Below, piece after piece: positions 4,649 to 5,578 of a DNA stretch of 5,578 bases. Where the stretch lies: the NCBI GenBank assembly GCA_904501895.1, contig CAJGCX010000108.1, positions 1-5,578 of the forward strand. Direction: 5' to 3'. A model generated the notes under the pieces. It did not search any database. It was not told where the DNA came from and saw only the letters and a list, made by a program, of their open reading frames with translations. A program made the position numbers and the translations under genes. Numbering within the stretch: the stretch's first letter is position 1; every line of letters begins with the position of its first letter. This DNA comes from Clostridiaceae bacterium. GTDB lineage: Bacteria; Bacillota; Clostridia; Oscillospirales; Acutalibacteraceae.

Positions 4649-5578
4649 ATGTTTGTTGATATTGCTAAAATTAAGATTAAAGCAGGTGACGGTGGTAATG
4701 GTGCTGTCACATTTCACAGAGAAAAATATATAAACGCAGGTGGTCCTGACGGTGGTGACGGAGGCCGTGGCGGTAACATCGTTTTTCAGGTTGATGACAA
4801 TCTTGCAACACTTGCTGATTTCCGTTACAAGAGAAAGTACAAGGCTGAAAACGGTGCTAACGGAATGGGCAGTCGTTGCAGTGGTAAGAAAGGTAAGGAC
4901 TTGATTATCAAGGTTCCTCGTGGTACTGTTATCCGTGAGGTTGAAAGTGGCGTTGTTATGGCTGATATGTCAACTGATGACCAGTTTATCGGTGCTAAAG
5001 GTGGTCGAGGCGGTTGGGGTAACTCTCACTTTGCTACATCCACACGTCAGACTCCAAAATTTGCTAAAAACGGTGCTCCCGGTGAAGAATGGGAAGTTAG
5101 CCTTGAATTAAAGCTTATTGCTGACGTTGGTCTTTTAGGCTTCCCTAATGTTGGTAAATCTTCACTTATTTCAGTAGTAAGTCAGGCAAAACCTATTGTT
5201 GGTGACTATCATTTCACTACAATTATTCCTGTTTTGGGTGTTGTTTCAATGGGTCCTGAAAAGAGCTTTGTTATGGCTGATATTCCGGGACTTATTGAGG
5301 GTGCTGCCGAGGGCGTTGGATTAGGTCACGAATTTTTAAGACACGTTGAAAGATGCAGAATGCTTGTTCATATTGTTGACGTTGCAGGTAGTGAAGGCAG
5401 AAATCCTATTGAGGACTTTGAGGCTATTAATGCAGAGCTTCACAAATTCAATCCCGAATTGGCTCAGTGTCCACAGATTGTTGCAGGTAACAAAATCGAC
5501 CTTGCAACTGATGAGCAGTTGGCTGAATTCAAGGAATATATTGAAGGTAAGGGCTATGAATATTTTGAAATCGTAGCA
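4649..5578 (+). CDS. obgE: GTPase Obg (CgtA/ObgE), 5' part (310 codons)
   Basis: An essential GTPase that associates with the 50S ribosomal subunit and links ribosome assembly to growth and stress signals. The N-terminal Obg fold (residues 1 to about 158) shows its glycine-rich repeats, such as AGDGGNGAVTFHREKY and GGPDGGDGGRGG. The G domain follows: P-loop GFPNVGKSS (164-172), switch I DYHFTTIIPVLGVV (usual form TTLxPNLG, so with an Asn-to-Val change), DIPG at 211-214 followed by LIEGAAEGVGLGHEFLRH, and NKID at 281-284. The window ends inside the G domain; full-length Obg proteins are about 425-430 residues, so roughly a quarter is missing. ATG 4649 has GAGGT (4638-4642) 6 nt upstream. The gene is not preceded by rplU-rpmA, its frequent partners in Firmicutes. 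Confidence 0.97.
   Translation, partial: MFVDIAKIKIKAGDGGNGAVTFHREKYINAGGPDGGDGGRGGNIVFQVDDNLATLADFRYKRKYKAENGANGMGSRCSGKKGKDLIIKVPRGTVIREVESGVVMADMSTDDQFIGAKGGRGGWGNSHFATSTRQTPKFAKNGAPGEEWEVSLELKLIADVGLLGFPNVGKSSLISVVSQAKPIVGDYHFTTIIPVLGVVSMGPEKSFVMADIPGLIEGAAEGVGLGHEFLRHVERCRMLVHIVDVAGSEGRNPIEDFEAINAELHKFNPELAQCPQIVAGNKIDLATDEQLAEFKEYIEGKGYEYFEIVA

Noticed and set aside
4920..5576. Two plus-strand frames of 63 and 76 codons
   Set aside because: Both are out-of-frame shadows inside obg, whose own frame carries all GTPase motifs.

Overview
The window looks like chromosomal DNA from an anaerobic, low-GC Gram-positive bacterium, most likely a gut-type Clostridia member near Ruminococcaceae/Oscillospirales. 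This is inferred from AT-rich intergenic DNA, strong GGAGG-type ribosome binding sites, a NuoE-like hydrogenase/diaphorase subunit, an ECF vitamin transporter, and GTAGGGGACG-type hairpins and heptamer repeats of the kind I associate with that group. Genus-level placement is not supported.

Layout. (1) Positions 1-173, minus strand: the first 57 codons of a NuoE/HydC/HndA-like [2Fe-2S] subunit. Its promoter (269-297) carries a near-consensus Rex operator over the -10 box. (2) Positions 376-3727: a vitamin B6 module. A MocR/PdxR-type PLP-sensing regulator (minus strand) is divergent from an operon of pyridoxal/pyridoxamine kinase, an ECF transporter S component and a TatD-associated-type radical SAM protein. 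The kinase and S-component genes overlap by 11 bp, and the radical SAM gene follows 2 bp after the S component. The regulator probably controls this operon and itself through face-to-face promoters in the 100-bp gap. (3) Positions 3742-3809: two back-to-back terminators separating convergent transcription units. (4) Positions 3855-4208, minus strand: an 80-residue single-pass membrane protein of unknown function. Its strong promoter is flanked by a perfect LexA-type SOS box just downstream of the start site and an imperfect one touching the -35 box. (5) Positions 4210-4648: a long AT-rich gap with a second strong minus-strand promoter built around a 14-bp palindrome, a perfect hairpin and a run of 7-bp tandem repeats. 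(6) Position 4649 to the window end: the first 310 codons of the GTPase Obg.

Together the B6 genes form a salvage unit: the S component (with a shared ECF energizing module encoded elsewhere) would bring in a B6 vitamer, the kinase would trap it as a phosphate ester, and the regulator would sense PLP. The radical SAM protein has no assigned substrate. The most promising undescribed item is the small membrane protein under apparent SOS control. The Rex site gives the hydrogenase-type operon a concrete NADH/NAD+ control model. All functions rest on reading the sequence; no database search was run.
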